Positions 55,558 to 64,000 of a DNA stretch of 64,000 nt are shown in pieces. A program made the translations under genes and the position numbers. Every line of letters starts with the position of its first letter. Positions within the stretch are counted from its first letter, which is position 1. The stretch is from Flavobacterium sp. (GTDB taxonomy: Bacteria; Bacteroidota; Bacteroidia; Flavobacteriales; Flavobacteriaceae): assembly GCF_027484205.1 (NCBI RefSeq), contig NZ_JAIXUB010000026.1, positions 248,001-312,000 on the forward strand, written 5' to 3'. The notes under the pieces are model-generated. The model did not search any database. It was not told the DNA's origin and worked only from the letters and a program-made list of their open reading frames with translations.

Positions 55558-56490
55558 TTACTTAACGTCCATAAGTTCAACGTCAAAAACTAAAGTTGCA
55601 TTTGGAGGAATAACTCCACCAGCACCAGAGGTTCCATAACCTAAATAAGATGGAATTACAAAACGTGCTTTATCACCAACTTCTAACAATTGAATTCCTT
55701 CATCCCAACCCTCAATAACGTGCCCTTTTCCTAAAGGAAACTCAATTGGTTTTTTTCTTGGATAAGATGAATCAAATGTTTTACCATTTTCCAATTGTCC
55801 AGTATAATGAACAGAAACTGTTTTTCCTGCTTCTGCTTTTTTACCATTTCCTTTTTGGATGATTTTATATCTCAAACCACTTTCTGTTTTATCAAAACCA
55901 GCAGCTAATTTTTCCATAGCTTCTTCAGCTTGCTTTTTAGCCTCTTCAATTCTTTTCAATCTAGAACCTTCAAACGTTCTAAAAGCTTCAATAGCATTCC
56001 ATTTTTCAGCTTCTTCTCCTACTCTAACAATTTCTAAAGAGTCAATTAAATCACCTTGAGCAACAGCATCAACCACATCTTGACCTTCAACAACATGACC
56101 AAAAACGGTGTGTTTTCCATCTAACCATGATGTAGGAACGTGTGTTATAAAAAATTGAGTTCCATTTGTTCCTGGACCAGCATTTGCCATAGATAAAACT
56201 CCAGGTCTATCATGTTTCAAACTTGGATGAAATTCATCGTCAAACTTATAACCTCCATCACCAGTTCCAATTCCTTGTGGGCAACCACCTTGAATCATAA
56301 AATCTGGAATTACTCTATGAAATTTTAATCCGTCATAATACGGTTTTCCCATTGGCTTAGCTGTATTTTCTAACTGACCTTCAGCTAATCCTACAAAGTT
56401 TCCAACTGTTCCTGGTGTTAAATCGTGCGTTAATTTTACTAAAATTGAACCTTTAGAGGTATTAAATTTAGCATATATTCCATTTTCCAT
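55558..56490 (-). CDS. Cyclophilin-FKBP dual immunophilin (peptidyl-prolyl isomerase)
   Basis: A 310-residue fusion of two unrelated prolyl isomerases. The N-terminal cyclophilin (about 1-160) has [13 protein letters not shown] (catalytic Arg), NGTQFFIT, and [12 protein letters not shown] helical, Glu/Lys-rich linker (about 165-200, [20 protein letters not shown]) leads to a C-terminal FKBP (about 205-310) with [34 protein letters not shown] and [21 protein letters not shown]. Both active sites look intact. No signal peptide, so cytoplasmic. This order (cyclophilin then FKBP) is the CFBP class described from flavobacteria. Confidence 0.95.
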   Translation of the reverse strand: MENGIYAKFNTSKGSILVKLTHDLTPGTVGNFVGLAEGQLENTAKPMGKPYYDGLKFHRVIPDFMIQGGCPQGIGTGDGGYKFDDEFHPSLKHDRPGVLSMANAGPGTNGTQFFITHVPTSWLDGKHTVFGHVVEGQDVVDAVAQGDLIDSLEIVRVGEEAEKWNAIEAFRTFEGSRLKRIEEAKKQAEEAMEKLAAGFDKTESGLRYKIIQKGNGKKAEAGKTVSVHYTGQLENGKTFDSSYPRKKPIEFPLGKGHVIEGWDEGIQLLEVGDKARFVIPSYLGYGTSGAGGVIPPNATLVFDVELMDVK

Positions 56491-56579
56491 TCTAATGTAT
56501 TTTTATTTAAAGTGCAAAGGTAAAATAATATTATTGATTATTAATAAAATTGTATTTTTGACTAACCAAAAACATAAAA

Positions 56580-57023
56580 ATGAGTTCTATTTATAACAAA
56601 ACAGATAATGATGTTATCATTTCAAGAATTAATAAATTAACTTTTGAAAGTAAAGCCGTTTGGGGAAAAATGACTGTTGACCAAATGCTAAAACATACAA
56701 ATAAAGCCGTTATTGTAGCTTTTGGTGAAAATGAAATCAAAGTCAATTTTTTGATGAAGTTTTTAGGAAAGATGATTAAAAATAAAATTTTTAATTCTGA
56801 ATTTAAAAAAAATAGTCCTACTGCAAAAGAATTTATTTTTACCGACAAATACGATTTTGAATCATCAAGAAATGAATTAATCAAAAATTTTAGTCGTTTT
56901 GCTGAAGGTGAAAACTCAATTAAATTAACAAACCATCCTTTTTGGGGAAAAATGTCATCTGAAGATTGGGACAAATTAATGTGGAAACATGTTGACCATC
57001 ATTTAAGACAATTTGGTGTTTAA
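56580..57023 (+). CDS. DUF1569 (DinB-like) protein
   Basis: A 147-residue cytoplasmic helical protein. The KMTVDQMLKHTNKAVIVAFG stretch and the C-terminal MWKHVDHHLRQFGV give the His pattern of the DinB/DUF1569 four-helix family; such proteins bind a metal and may be thiol transferases. It is followed after 10 bases by the methyltransferase gene on the same strand, so they may be co-transcribed. Confidence 0.85.
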   Translation: MSSIYNKTDNDVIISRINKLTFESKAVWGKMTVDQMLKHTNKAVIVAFGENEIKVNFLMKFLGKMIKNKIFNSEFKKNSPTAKEFIFTDKYDFESSRNELIKNFSRFAEGENSIKLTNHPFWGKMSSEDWDKLMWKHVDHHLRQFGV

Positions 57024-57033
57024 AAATTAGGAT

Positions 57034-57831
57034 ATGAAAGAAAATGATTATATAAAAATCAATAAGCAAACTTGGAATAATAAAACCGATGTTCATATTA
57101 CCTCTGAGTTTTATGATATGCAAGGCTTTTTGGATGGAAAATCTACACTAAATTCGATTGAACTGGAATTACTTGGCAATATAAAAGGAAAAAGTATCTT
57201 ACATTTACAATGTCATTTTGGCCAAGATACGATGACATTTTCTAGAATGGGTGCAAAAGCAACAGGTGTTGATTTATCTGATAAAGCTATTGAAAGAGCA
57301 CGTGAATTTGCATCAAAATTAAATCTTGATACCAGTTTTGTTTGTTGTGATATATATGACACACCAAACTATATTGATGAAAAGTTTGATGTTGTTTTTA
57401 CTAGTTATGGAACAATTGGTTGGTTTCCAGATTTAGATAAATGGGCGAAAGTCATTTCACATTTTTTAAAACCAGAAGGAAAATTTATAATGGCTGATTT
57501 TCATCCTGTTGTTTGGATGTATGACAATGATTTTAAGGAAGTTTTCTATAACTATTTCAATGTTGAACCAATTATTGAAAATGAAGAAGGAACGTATGCT
57601 GATAAAGAAGCTGAAATTTCAACACAAACAACAACCTGGAATCACCCAACATCTGAACTATTAAATTCATTAATTAATAATGGATTAGAGATTAATTGTT
57701 TCAATGAATATGATTACTCTCCTTATAATTGTTTTAATCAAACGGAAGAATTTGAACCAAATAAATTCCGAATAAAACATTTTGGCAATAAAATTCCAAT
57801 GGTGTATTCTATAAAAGCAAGTAAAAAATAA
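57034..57831 (+). CDS. SAM-dependent methyltransferase, class I
   Basis: A 265-residue cytoplasmic enzyme. The Rossmann motif I is [20 protein letters not shown] (about residues 54-73), motif II has [13 protein letters not shown], and motif III/IV is [20 protein letters not shown]. Small-molecule methylation is likely; the substrate is unknown. It is 16 bases upstream of trmD, but a trmD -7 element overlaps its end, so they may be separate. Confidence 0.85.
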   Translation: MKENDYIKINKQTWNNKTDVHITSEFYDMQGFLDGKSTLNSIELELLGNIKGKSILHLQCHFGQDTMTFSRMGAKATGVDLSDKAIERAREFASKLNLDTSFVCCDIYDTPNYIDEKFDVVFTSYGTIGWFPDLDKWAKVISHFLKPEGKFIMADFHPVVWMYDNDFKEVFYNYFNVEPIIENEEGTYADKEAEISTQTTTWNHPTSELLNSLINNGLEINCFNEYDYSPYNCFNQTEEFEPNKFRIKHFGNKIPMVYSIKASKK

Positions 57832-57847
57832 TATTTATCTTTGCAAA

Positions 57848-58525
57848 ATGCGAATAGATATTATTACCATTTTACCAGATTTACTTCGAAGTCCTTTTGA
57901 AGCATCCATTATGAAACGTGCCATTGATAAAGGATTAGTAGAAGTTCATTTTCACAATTTAAGAGATTATACAACTAACAAACAAAAATCAGTAGACGAT
58001 TATCCGTTTGGTGGTGGCGCAGGAATGGTAATGACGATTCAACCTATTGATGCTTGTATTACGCATTTGAAAAGTGAAAGAACTTACGACGAAATCATTT
58101 ATATGTCGCCTGATGGTGAAACATTAAATCAAAAAATGGCTAATACCGCATCGATGTATAAAAATATAATTATTCTTTGTGGACATTATAAAGGTGTTGA
58201 TCAACGAGTTCGTGATCATTTTATTACTAAAGAAATTTCTATTGGTGATTATGTTTTGAGTGGTGGTGAAATTGGAGCCATTGTATTTTGTGATGCCATT
58301 ATCAGATTAATTCCCGGAGTTTTATCAGATGAAACTTCTGCTTTAACTGATAGTTTTCAAGATGGATTGCTTTCAGGACCAATTTACACACGTCCAGCAG
58401 ATTATAAAGGATGGAAAGTTCCTGAAGTTTTAACTAGCGGACACTTTGCTAAAATTGACAAATGGCGTGAAGACATGGCATTTGAGCACACAAAAAATCG
58501 TCGTCCTGATTTACTTGAAGACTAG
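57848..58525 (+). CDS. trmD: tRNA (guanine-37-N1)-methyltransferase
   Basis: Methylates G37 of tRNAs reading CNN codons, preventing frameshifts. The 225 residues start [20 protein letters not shown] and show the SPOUT knot motifs: [46 protein letters not shown] and the C-terminal [20 protein letters not shown] -7 element TATCTTTG lies at 57836-57843, five bases before the ATG, so the leader would be very short. In most bacteria trmD is in an operon with rplS; here they are separate, with rplS having its own promoter 106 bases on. Confidence 0.96.
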   Translation: MRIDIITILPDLLRSPFEASIMKRAIDKGLVEVHFHNLRDYTTNKQKSVDDYPFGGGAGMVMTIQPIDACITHLKSERTYDEIIYMSPDGETLNQKMANTASMYKNIIILCGHYKGVDQRVRDHFITKEISIGDYVLSGGEIGAIVFCDAIIRLIPGVLSDETSALTDSFQDGLLSGPIYTRPADYKGWKVPEVLTSGHFAKIDKWREDMAFEHTKNRRPDLLED

Positions 58526-58622
58526 AGAAAAGAGCGAAGAAAAAAGAAGAAAGATACTTCTTTTAAAAAATTGGAATTTAACTAGCTGATTTCTTGCTTC
58601 TTGCCTCTTTTTTCTTTTTCCA
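58524..58622. repeat. Inverted purine/pyrimidine word element after trmD
   Basis: Purine-rich words (AGAGAAAAGAGCGAAGAA) on the left are complementary to pyrimidine words (TTCTTGCTTCTTGCCTCTTT) on the right. The RNA would form a long imperfect hairpin and may act as the trmD terminator. Confidence 0.5.
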
Positions 58623-58631
58623 AAAATAGGT

Positions 58632-58661
58632 TTGCAACTTTAGATTTTTTAGTTATCTTTG
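58632..58661 (+). promoter_or_regulatory. Promoter of rplS
   Basis: TTG (58632-58634), 19 bases, TATCTTTG (58654-58661): a textbook flavobacterial promoter. Start expected at about 58667. Confidence 0.8.
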
Positions 58662-58666
58662 CACCC

Positions 58667-58735
58667 ACATTTGACCAACCTCTGGCGAAAACCGTGAATG
58701 TTGCTCAGATTTTTAAACCATAATTAGCATTAAAA
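58667..58735 (+). promoter_or_regulatory. Candidate ribosomal-protein leader of rplS
   Basis: The predicted 69-base leader has a stem TCTGGC / GCTCAGA (one bulged T) around a loop rich in A and G. L19 leaders with autoregulation have been described for flavobacteria; identity with that class is an inference. Confidence 0.4.
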
Positions 58736-59092
58736 ATGGCAAATTTAGTAGATTTCGTTAATAACGAATTATCAACAAAAAATGATTTCCCTGCGTTTGG
58801 AGCTGGTGATACAATCACAGTTTACTACGAAATTAAAGAGGGTGAAAAAACAAGAACTCAGTTTTTTAAAGGAGTTGTAATTCAAAGAAAAGGTTCAGGA
58901 GTTACTGAAACATTTACAATTCGTAAAATGTCAGGTTCAGTTGGTGTAGAGCGTATCTTCCCAGTTAACATGCCAGCTTTACAAAAAGTTGAAGTGAATC
59001 AAAGAGGTAAAGTTAGAAGAGCAAGAATTTACTACTTCAGAGAACTTACTGGTAAAAAAGCAAAAATCAAAGAGAGAAGATACAAAAACTAA
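58736..59092 (+). CDS. rplS: 50S ribosomal protein L19
   Basis: At the 30S-50S interface of the ribosome. The 118 residues show FPAFGAGDTITVYYEIKEGEKTR, FKGVVIQRKGSG and the C-terminal RGKVRRARIYYFRELTGKKA, all L19 hallmarks. It has its own promoter and a leader that may bind L19 to regulate itself, and its own terminator. Confidence 0.98.
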   Translation: MANLVDFVNNELSTKNDFPAFGAGDTITVYYEIKEGEKTRTQFFKGVVIQRKGSGVTETFTIRKMSGSVGVERIFPVNMPALQKVEVNQRGKVRRARIYYFRELTGKKAKIKERRYKN

Positions 59093-59112
59093 TTCTTTCT
59101 TTAGAAACAATA

Positions 59113-59149
59113 AAAAAATCCTTTCCTTCAAAACGAAAGGATTTTTTTT
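59113..59149 (+). terminator. Terminator of rplS
   Basis: Perfect 13-base arms (59113-59125, 59135-59147) are followed by T8. Confidence 0.93.
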
Positions 59150-59317
59150 ATGCAAAAAACCCATCCTTAAATTATCAAATTCATAATTAAAGTTCTTTTA
59201 AATATCAATTTAATAATTCAATCGATTTCGTCACTCAACTACAATAAAATTAACTACTTATTCTTATATTTGTTTCCGCGAATTTTTATAAAAACAAACA
59301 GCAAAACCTTATACAAT

Positions 59318-60541
59318 ATGGTAAAAATTAAAGTAGCCAATCCAGTAGTAGAATTGGATGGCGATGAAATGACTCGAATTATTTGGAGCTTTATTAAAGA
59401 GCAATTAATTCTTCCTTATTTAGATTTAGATATCAAATACTATGATTTAGGTATTGAAAGTAGAGAAGCTACAAAAGACCAAATCACAATTGACTCTGCA
59501 GAAGCAATTAAAAAATACAATGTAGGTATAAAATGTGCTACTATTACTCCTGATGAAGAACGTGTAAAAGAATTTAACCTTTCTGAAATGTGGAAATCTC
59601 CAAATGGAACTATCCGTAATATTGTTGGTGGAACTGTTTTCCGCGAACCAATTATTATGAGCAATGTTCCAAGATATGTACAAGGTTGGACAAAACCAAT
59701 CGTTATTGGACGTCACGCTTTTGGTGATCAATACAAAGCAACAGATAAAGTTATCAAAGGAAAAGGAACTTTAACTATGTCTTTCACAAATGAAGCTGGT
59801 GAAACTACCGAATGGAAAGTTTATGACTTTAAAGGTGATGGAGTTGCCATGTCAATGTATAATACTGATGAAAGCATTTATGGATTTGCACACTCATCAT
59901 TTCAAATGGCTTTAACTAAAAAATGGCCTTTATATCTTTCTACAAAAAATACCATTTTAAAAGCTTACGACGGAAGATTTAAAGATATTTTTGAAGAAGT
60001 GTATCAACAACATTACAAAGCTGATTTTGAAGCAAATGGAATGACTTACGAACACAGACTTATTGACGACATGGTTGCATCTGCAATGAAATGGAATGGT
60101 GGATTTGTTTGGGCTTGTAAAAACTATGATGGTGACGTTCAATCTGATACTGTTGCTCAAGGATTTGGTTCATTAGGATTAATGACTTCTGTTCTTGTTA
60201 CTCCAGATGGAAAAACAGTTGAAGCAGAAGCTGCACACGGAACTGTGACTCGCCATTATCGTCAACACCAACAAGGAAAAGCAACTTCAACAAACCCAAT
60301 TGCATCAATCTTTGCATGGACAAGAGGTTTAGAACACAGAGGAAAATTAGACGGAAATCAAGAATTAATTAATTTCTGTAACAAGCTTGAAGAAGTTTGT
60401 GTTGAAACTGTAGAAAGCGGAAAAATGACTAAAGACTTAGCAATGTTAGTAAAACCAGAAGGTCTAACCAATGCTGATTATTTAACAACCGAAAATTTCC
60501 TTGCTGCAATTAAAGAAAACTTAGATAAGAAATTAAGCTAA
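59318..60541 (+). CDS. icd: NADP-dependent isocitrate dehydrogenase (eukaryote-like homodimer type)
   Basis: Oxidative decarboxylation of isocitrate to 2-oxoglutarate in the TCA cycle. The ATG at 59318 ([20 protein letters not shown]) is the true start; the frame's TTG at 59270 lies inside the promoter -7 element (59265-59272). The 407 residues have the substrate motif [50 protein letters not shown] and [31 protein letters not shown]. This is the IDH1-like (type II) enzyme found in eukaryotes and some bacteria, not the E. coli Icd type. Confidence 0.96.
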   Translation: MVKIKVANPVVELDGDEMTRIIWSFIKEQLILPYLDLDIKYYDLGIESREATKDQITIDSAEAIKKYNVGIKCATITPDEERVKEFNLSEMWKSPNGTIRNIVGGTVFREPIIMSNVPRYVQGWTKPIVIGRHAFGDQYKATDKVIKGKGTLTMSFTNEAGETTEWKVYDFKGDGVAMSMYNTDESIYGFAHSSFQMALTKKWPLYLSTKNTILKAYDGRFKDIFEEVYQQHYKADFEANGMTYEHRLIDDMVASAMKWNGGFVWACKNYDGDVQSDTVAQGFGSLGLMTSVLVTPDGKTVEAEAAHGTVTRHYRQHQQGKATSTNPIASIFAWTRGLEHRGKLDGNQELINFCNKLEEVCVETVESGKMTKDLAMLVKPEGLTNADYLTTENFLAAIKENLDKKLS

Positions 60542-60560
60542 TTCTCAATAATTTTAAAAC

Positions 60561-60590
60561 AAAAAATCCGACTTAATGTCGGATTTTTTT
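60561..60590. terminator. Bidirectional terminator after icd
   Basis: AAAAAATCCGAC and GTCGGATTTTTT pair perfectly around a five-base loop; it can serve icd and the convergent gene whose stop it overlaps. Confidence 0.93.
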
Positions 60591-61281
60591 ATTTCTTTTC
60601 TTCGGTTAAACCTTTCATTTTATATACCTTAATGATAGCACGATAACCTTCATTCAAACCCCAAAATTGTTCCGTGATTCGTTTTCCATTTCCATCTACA
60701 AAAGTAAATTGTCCTGTATTAGGGAAAGAAAGTCCAATATTTAATGCTTCTATTTGAATGATATTCAATCCTTCTTGCAAAACATAATCAAATTTTTGAT
60801 AACCCGATTCTAAACTAATTTGTTTTGTAACCATTTCGCCATTGACCCAAATTCTTACTAAATCGCCATCAATTGCACTATAATCTCTTGCAGAAATTGC
60901 AATTTGTTTAGTATAAACTGTATACTCTCCAAGAAAAACATCACTATTTACAATCTCTTTAGAAATTCCTTCTTGCGACATTTTTGTTTGTAGCTTTTCA
61001 GTATATAACTCAGACGATTTTCTAACTGTTGAAACTTCCTCTTCCATAATTCCTTTAACTTCTTTTTTTGGAAGTATAGAATATCCTAAATTATCATCTT
61101 TCTTTTCACCAATACTACTTTCATATTTAATGACAGCAGGTGAAGTTTTTTCATCTAATGGTTTAGGTGGTGCTTCTTTCTTTTTTGTTGGAGCAAAACG
61201 AATTCCTTTTTTTGAATTCTCAAATTGTGAAAATCCATTGAAGGAAAAGAATAAAATACAAATTAAAATAATTGCTCTCAT
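60589..61281 (-). CDS. Hypothetical secreted protein
   Basis: A 230-residue protein with a signal peptide (MRAIILICILFFSFNGFSQ). Residues about 25-90 are Lys/Glu/Pro-rich and disordered; about 105-215 form a beta-sandwich domain (EYTVYTKQIAISARDYSAIDGDLVRIWVNGE, LQEGLNIIQIEALN). That domain is conserved among Flavobacteriaceae secreted proteins without a named family and looks like a PKD/CBM-like fold. Its stop codon overlaps the icd terminator. No operon partner. Confidence 0.72.
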   Translation of the reverse strand: MRAIILICILFFSFNGFSQFENSKKGIRFAPTKKKEAPPKPLDEKTSPAVIKYESSIGEKKDDNLGYSILPKKEVKGIMEEEVSTVRKSSELYTEKLQTKMSQEGISKEIVNSDVFLGEYTVYTKQIAISARDYSAIDGDLVRIWVNGEMVTKQISLESGYQKFDYVLQEGLNIIQIEALNIGLSFPNTGQFTFVDGNGKRITEQFWGLNEGYRAIIKVYKMKGLTEEKK

Positions 61282-61416
61282 GTCTTGTTATAAAATTCTG
61301 TTGTAAAAGTATTTAAAATCAATTTAAAAACGTTTTATAGTTAACCATACATTAACATTTTATGTATGTAATATTAAAAATTAAATGGTCAAATTTGCAA
61401 AACAAAATCAAAAATT

Positions 61417-63789
61417 ATGCCTTTAAACAAATACATTATTTACATTTTCATTTTGATAGGGTCAATTTCAGGATTTGCTCAAGATAAATTTACAATCAGC
61501 GGAACTATTTCTGACGCAAAAAATAATGAAACTTTAATAGGAGTAAATATTTTAGTAAAAGGAACAAAAAATTTTACGTCATCAAATGAATATGGTTTTT
61601 ATTCCATAACACTCCCAAAAGGAGATTATGAGTTAAATATCAGTTATGTAGGTTACGAAATAGTTGATGAAAAAATTTCACTTACAGAAAATGTTTCAAA
61701 AAATTTTAGTTTAACAGAAAGTGAAAATTTAATTGAAGAGGTAATCATCACAGAAAAGACAAAAACCAACACTCGAAAACCAGAAATGAGTGTCAATAAA
61801 TTATCTATAAATACCATAAAACAAATGCCTGTTGTTCTTGGAGAAGTAGATATAATAAAGTCTATTTTATTCCTTCCTGGTGTGACCAATGCTGGCGAAG
61901 GTCAATCGGGTTTTAATGTTCGTGGTGGTGGAGCTGATCAAAACTTAATATTACTTGACGAGGCTACCATTTATAATTCATCGCATTTATTTGGTTTTTT
62001 CTCTGTATTTAATCCTGATGCTATAAAGGATTTGAAATTATATAAAGGTGGAATTCCTTCTCGATTTGGTGGAAGAGCATCATCTGTTTTAGATATTTAC
62101 CAAAAAGATGGAAACAGTAAAAATTTTCATATGAATGGTGGAATTGGATTAATTTCCAGCAGATTAATCGCTGAAGGCCCAATTGTAAAAGATAAAGGTT
62201 CGTTTATTGTTGCAGGTCGAGGTTCGTATGCACATTTATTTTTGAAACTATCTAACAATAAGAATTCTGCATATTTCTATGATTTGAACACTAAATTAAA
62301 TTATAAAATTGATAAAAATAACAGTTTATATCTTTCAGGTTACTTTGGCAGAGATGTTTTTAGTTTAAGCGAAAGTTTTGTAAATACTTATGGAAACTCC
62401 ACTTTAAACTTGCGTTGGAATCACTTGTTTTCCGATAAATTATTTTCAAATTTATCCATGATTTATAGTGATTATTATTATGGTTTAAATCTAGATTTTG
62501 TAGGATTCAATTGGGATTCAGGAATTAAAAATTATAATCTAAAATATGATTTCAAACATTATTTATCAGACAAAATCAAATTGAATTATGGAGCAAATGC
62601 CATTTATTACGATTTCAACCCAGGAACAATTGAGCCTTCTAGAAGCGATTCAGGAATAAATTATCGTCAATTAGAAAAGAAATTTGCATTTGAACCTTCA
62701 TTTTATCTTGGTGCTGAACAAAAAATATCAGAAAAATTAAACGTTGAATATGGTTTGAGATATAGTTTATTTTATAGATTAGGTTCTTTTACTCAAAACA
62801 TTTATACCGATAATCAATCTGTTACATTCAATTCAGAATTAGGAATTTATGAAAAAGCTACGCCAATTGGAACTGAATATTTTGGAAAAAATAAAACTAT
62901 TGCCAACTTTAATAACTTAGAACCAAGATTTTCAATTGCATACGAATTAGGAGAAAATAAATCTGTAAAAGCAAGTTATAATCGAATGATACAATATTTA
63001 CAATTGGTTTCAAATACTGCTTCGCCTACTCCACTTGATGTTTGGACACCTAGTGATAATTTCATTAAACCTCAAATCGCAGATCAAGTAGCTATTGGTT
63101 ATTTTTCAAATATAAAAAATGATGAATACTCCATAGAAATTGAAAGTTTTTATAAAAAAATTAAAAACCGAATGGACTATATTGATGGTGCCGATTTAAT
63201 TGCTAATGAAGCCATTGAGCAAGTCATTTTAAATGGAGAAATGCGATCTTATGGTTTAGAAATCCTCTTTAGAAAAAACACAGGAAAATTTAACGGTTGG
63301 ATATCCTATACTCTATCACGTTCTGAACAAAAAACTCCGGGAAGAACTGCTGCTGAAAGCGGAATTAACAATGGAAATTGGTATCGTTCTGCCTATGATA
63401 AAATGCATAATTTAGCGGTAACAAGTTCCTATAAATTAAATAAAAAATGGAATTTTGGAGCTAATTTTGTTCTTCAAACTGGTCAACCAGTTACCTATCC
63501 AAATGGACAATATGTTTATCAAGGAATAACCATTCCGAGTTATGGATTACGTAATGAAAATAATTTACCGTTGTATCATCATTTAGATGTTTCAGCAACA
63601 TTAACTCCAAAACAAAGTGAGAAAAAGAAATGGAAAGGTGAATGGGTTTTCAGTATTTATAACCTTTATGGAAGAAAAAATGCCGCCTCAATAAGTTTTC
63701 GTCAAAACCAAGATTCTGGAAATAATGAAGCCATCAGATTATCTATCTTTGGTTTAGTACCATCAGTTTCTTATAATTTTAAATTTTAA
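61417..63789 (+). CDS. TonB-dependent outer-membrane receptor
   Basis: A 790-residue receptor. After a signal peptide (to about 22), a CarboxypepD_reg-like domain (about 25-110, ISGTISDAKNNETLIGVNIL, SYVGYEI), then the plug (about 120-230, LPGVTNAGEGQSGFNVRGGGADQNLILLDEATIYN) and a 22-strand barrel to the end, terminating in a Phe (SYNFKF), the OM insertion signal. It is followed five bases on by a DUF4249 lipoprotein; that pair is a recurrent Bacteroidota layout resembling SusC/SusD. Substrate unknown. Confidence 0.94.
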   Translation: MPLNKYIIYIFILIGSISGFAQDKFTISGTISDAKNNETLIGVNILVKGTKNFTSSNEYGFYSITLPKGDYELNISYVGYEIVDEKISLTENVSKNFSLTESENLIEEVIITEKTKTNTRKPEMSVNKLSINTIKQMPVVLGEVDIIKSILFLPGVTNAGEGQSGFNVRGGGADQNLILLDEATIYNSSHLFGFFSVFNPDAIKDLKLYKGGIPSRFGGRASSVLDIYQKDGNSKNFHMNGGIGLISSRLIAEGPIVKDKGSFIVAGRGSYAHLFLKLSNNKNSAYFYDLNTKLNYKIDKNNSLYLSGYFGRDVFSLSESFVNTYGNSTLNLRWNHLFSDKLFSNLSMIYSDYYYGLNLDFVGFNWDSGIKNYNLKYDFKHYLSDKIKLNYGANAIYYDFNPGTIEPSRSDSGINYRQLEKKFAFEPSFYLGAEQKISEKLNVEYGLRYSLFYRLGSFTQNIYTDNQSVTFNSELGIYEKATPIGTEYFGKNKTIANFNNLEPRFSIAYELGENKSVKASYNRMIQYLQLVSNTASPTPLDVWTPSDNFIKPQIADQVAIGYFSNIKNDEYSIEIESFYKKIKNRMDYIDGADLIANEAIEQVILNGEMRSYGLEILFRKNTGKFNGWISYTLSRSEQKTPGRTAAESGINNGNWYRSAYDKMHNLAVTSSYKLNKKWNFGANFVLQTGQPVTYPNGQYVYQGITIPSYGLRNENNLPLYHHLDVSATLTPKQSEKKKWKGEWVFSIYNLYGRKNAASISFRQNQDSGNNEAIRLSIFGLVPSVSYNFKF

Positions 63790-63794
63790 TTATC

Positions 63795-64000
63795 ATGAAA
63801 AATATAATTCGCCTACTTTTCGTTTTCATCCTAGCAATTTTTCAAATAAGTTGTGAAGATGTTGTTGATGTAAATGTCAATTCTTCAGAACCAAAATTAG
63901 TTATTGATGCCTCAATAAAATGGCAAAAAGGAACACTTGGAAATGAACAAACAATAAAACTTTCTACAACAACTGACTATTTTAATGAAACTATACCTCC
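63795..64000 (+). CDS. DUF4249 lipoprotein (5' part, cut by the window edge)
   Basis: Begins at 63795 (MKNIIRLLFVFILAIFQISC) with a lipobox ending at Cys20; after that EDVVDVNVNSSEPKLVIDAS is the typical DUF4249 opening. The frame is open to the end of the window (68 codons). It is five bases past the TonB receptor stop and so shares its transcript. It presumably caps the receptor on the cell surface, by analogy with SusD. Confidence 0.85.
   Translation, partial: MKNIIRLLFVFILAIFQISCEDVVDVNVNSSEPKLVIDASIKWQKGTLGNEQTIKLSTTTDYFNETIP

Noticed and set aside
59270..59317. Earlier start for isocitrate dehydrogenase
   Set aside because: The TTG overlaps the -7 promoter element and the added residues have no counterpart in the family; ATG at 59318 matches the conserved start.
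1..64000. tRNA or rRNA genes
   Set aside because: I looked in the intergenic gaps for cloverleaf-like G+C-rich segments and T-loop motifs and saw none; a covariance search would be needed to exclude them fully.

Overview
The window is a stretch of chromosome from a member of the Flavobacteriaceae, most likely Flavobacterium or a close relative. The evidence is low G+C content, promoters with the Bacteroidota -7 element TAnnTTTG, secreted proteins with type IX secretion C-terminal domains of both type A and type B, a TonB-dependent receptor followed by a DUF4249 lipoprotein, and lineage-typical families (DUF4834, YfhO, DUF3276/PUR, long NusB, cyclophilin-FKBP fusion). It is mostly core genome. 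I see no prophage, integrase, insertion-sequence transposase, rRNA, tRNA or CRISPR array.

Layout. 1-10.2 kb: three secreted type IX substrates (an orphan carbohydrate-binding protein, a 1.08-kDa-residue-scale repeat adhesin, an M28 peptidase), uvrA, and a small secreted protein behind a sigma-54-like promoter and a leader with two hairpins. 10.3-16.8 kb, all minus strand: a lipoprotein, a Wzx-like flippase, a GT4 glycosyltransferase, a nucleotidyltransferase with a 52-residue partner, a YfhO membrane protein and a DUF4834 protein. This looks like a surface-glycan module with a toxin-antitoxin-like or housekeeping nucleotidyltransferase pair lodged in it. 16.9-20.3 kb: an outer-membrane barrel and a large GNAT-fold acyltransferase convergent with a serine-palmitoyltransferase-like enzyme, a possible sphingolipid or sulfonolipid locus. 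20.5-25.0 kb: a soluble DUF2723-tail-like protein, a possible small RNA, and a 7TMR-DISM hybrid histidine kinase.

25.1-37.8 kb: rdgB, a DEAD-box RNA helicase, a CarboxypepD_reg-like protein, a probable 160-bp MITE, a DUF2975/XRE regulator pair, trmH, a cysteine-free sirtuin, purB, a CPA2 antiporter and guaB. 37.9-49 kb: a Ca2+-type P-ATPase, HMG-CoA-lyase-like enzyme, a SatD-DUF3307 operon preceded by four palindromes at exact 28-bp spacing, pyrD (carrying a repeat-derived in-frame insert), pepT, a YdeI-like protein, yajC-DUF1573-nusB, and leucine dehydrogenase. 49-64 kb: an ABC exporter, a PUR-family nucleic-acid binder, csaA, glgA-glgC, a lipoprotein cytochrome c, the dual immunophilin, a methyltransferase-trmD run, rplS with a leader, a eukaryote-type NADP isocitrate dehydrogenase, and a TonB receptor/DUF4249 pair that runs off the right edge.

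The most unusual items are non-coding: the 28-bp-phased operator array at a possibly leaderless SatD gene, the sigma-54-like promoter with a hairpin leader, the candidate small RNA downstream of the hybrid kinase, the MITE-like element, and a set of intergenic elements built from degenerate repeated words. All functional statements rest on reading motifs by eye; no database search was run.
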